From positions 1 through 5,801 of the forward strand of contig JAENWI010000103.1 of the NCBI GenBank assembly GCA_016650115.1: a stretch of DNA of 5,801 nt, written 5' to 3'. The position numbers and the translations under genes were made by a program. Below are positions 5,598-5,801 of this stretch, one piece after another. Under the pieces are notes generated by a model. It was not told the origin of the DNA. It searched no databases and saw only the letters and a program-made list of their open reading frames with translations. The first letter of the stretch is position 1. Every line of letters starts with the position of its first letter. This DNA comes from Peptostreptococcaceae bacterium (GTDB taxonomy: Bacteria > Bacillota > Clostridia > Peptostreptococcales > Anaerovoracaceae).

Positions 5598-5801
5598 GAT
5601 ATTCCGGTGATACTGGGTCACTTTTAGTTTTGATTTTCTTATAACAGCGATATTAATATTTTTTTCTTAAACTTTTACCATTCTTATGGAAAGCTATTCA
5701 TAAAACCGGCGAATCTTATCGAACTAAAGAAACTTTAATTTTTAATAAAAATATCACTAAAAAATAATTTTTATACTAACTTTAAAACTCTTTCAAGTGG
5801 A

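Larger units (their letters stand above)
5421..5801. other. Gene-free A/T-rich region upstream of the outer-membrane protein gene
   Basis: I see no credible gene here: all six frames are broken by frequent stops. It should contain the promoter of the minus-strand outer-membrane protein gene and possibly a control region for a gene beyond the right edge. No good TAnnTTTG/TTTG Bacteroidota promoter pair was found on the minus strand. On the plus strand TAACTTTA (5777-5784) is one base off the -7 consensus but lacks a clear -33 partner. Two A/T-only perfect palindromes (5738-5752, ATTTTTA-A-TAAAAAT; 5760-5772, AAAAAT-A-ATTTTT) sit at the right end; both are easily produced by chance at this base composition. 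Confidence 0.6.

Overview
The window looks like the chromosome of an anaerobic or fermentative member of the Bacteroidota, probably a Bacteroidales-type bacterium. Start codons are preceded by A/T-rich leaders without clear Shine-Dalgarno sequences, intergenic DNA is very A/T-rich, the efflux proteins resemble Bacteroidota types, and a relic of a 2-oxoacid:ferredoxin oxidoreductase gene (an anaerobe enzyme) is present. The lineage is inferred from recalled family sequences, not from a search.

Bases 1-4213 hold a compact multidrug-efflux locus on the + strand: the 3' end of a MarR-family repressor gene (to 226), a 111-bp A/T-rich control region with operator-like palindromes and a seven-codon leader ORF, then emrA-like (338-1300), emrB-like (1302-2879) and tolC-like (2876-4213) genes. 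The junctions are a 1-bp gap and an ATGA overlap, so the three pump parts are almost certainly translated from one mRNA. EmrB would be the 14-TM inner-membrane antiporter, EmrA the periplasmic adaptor and the TolC-like protein the outer-membrane duct. The MarR protein is the likely ligand-responsive repressor.

Bases 4312 to about 4922 are a gene graveyard. The first ~42 codons of a nitronate monooxygenase/FabK-like flavoprotein gene, apparently already internally deleted, are joined out of frame to the middle of a VorB/KorB-type 2-oxoacid:ferredoxin oxidoreductase beta-subunit gene. The VorB part keeps an intact 103-codon core with the thiamine-diphosphate motif. It then continues, shattered by frameshifts, stops and deletions, through DNA that at first looks non-coding, and stops about 20 bp from the next gene.

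Bases 4944-5420 (- strand) encode a small secreted protein predicted to be an outer-membrane beta-barrel. Bases 5421-5801 carry no gene; they hold its upstream leader with several short perfect inverted repeats.

I see no CRISPR array, tRNA, rRNA or transposase. The efflux operon is of a known type. The least ordinary part is the chimeric, multiply deleted pseudogene block.
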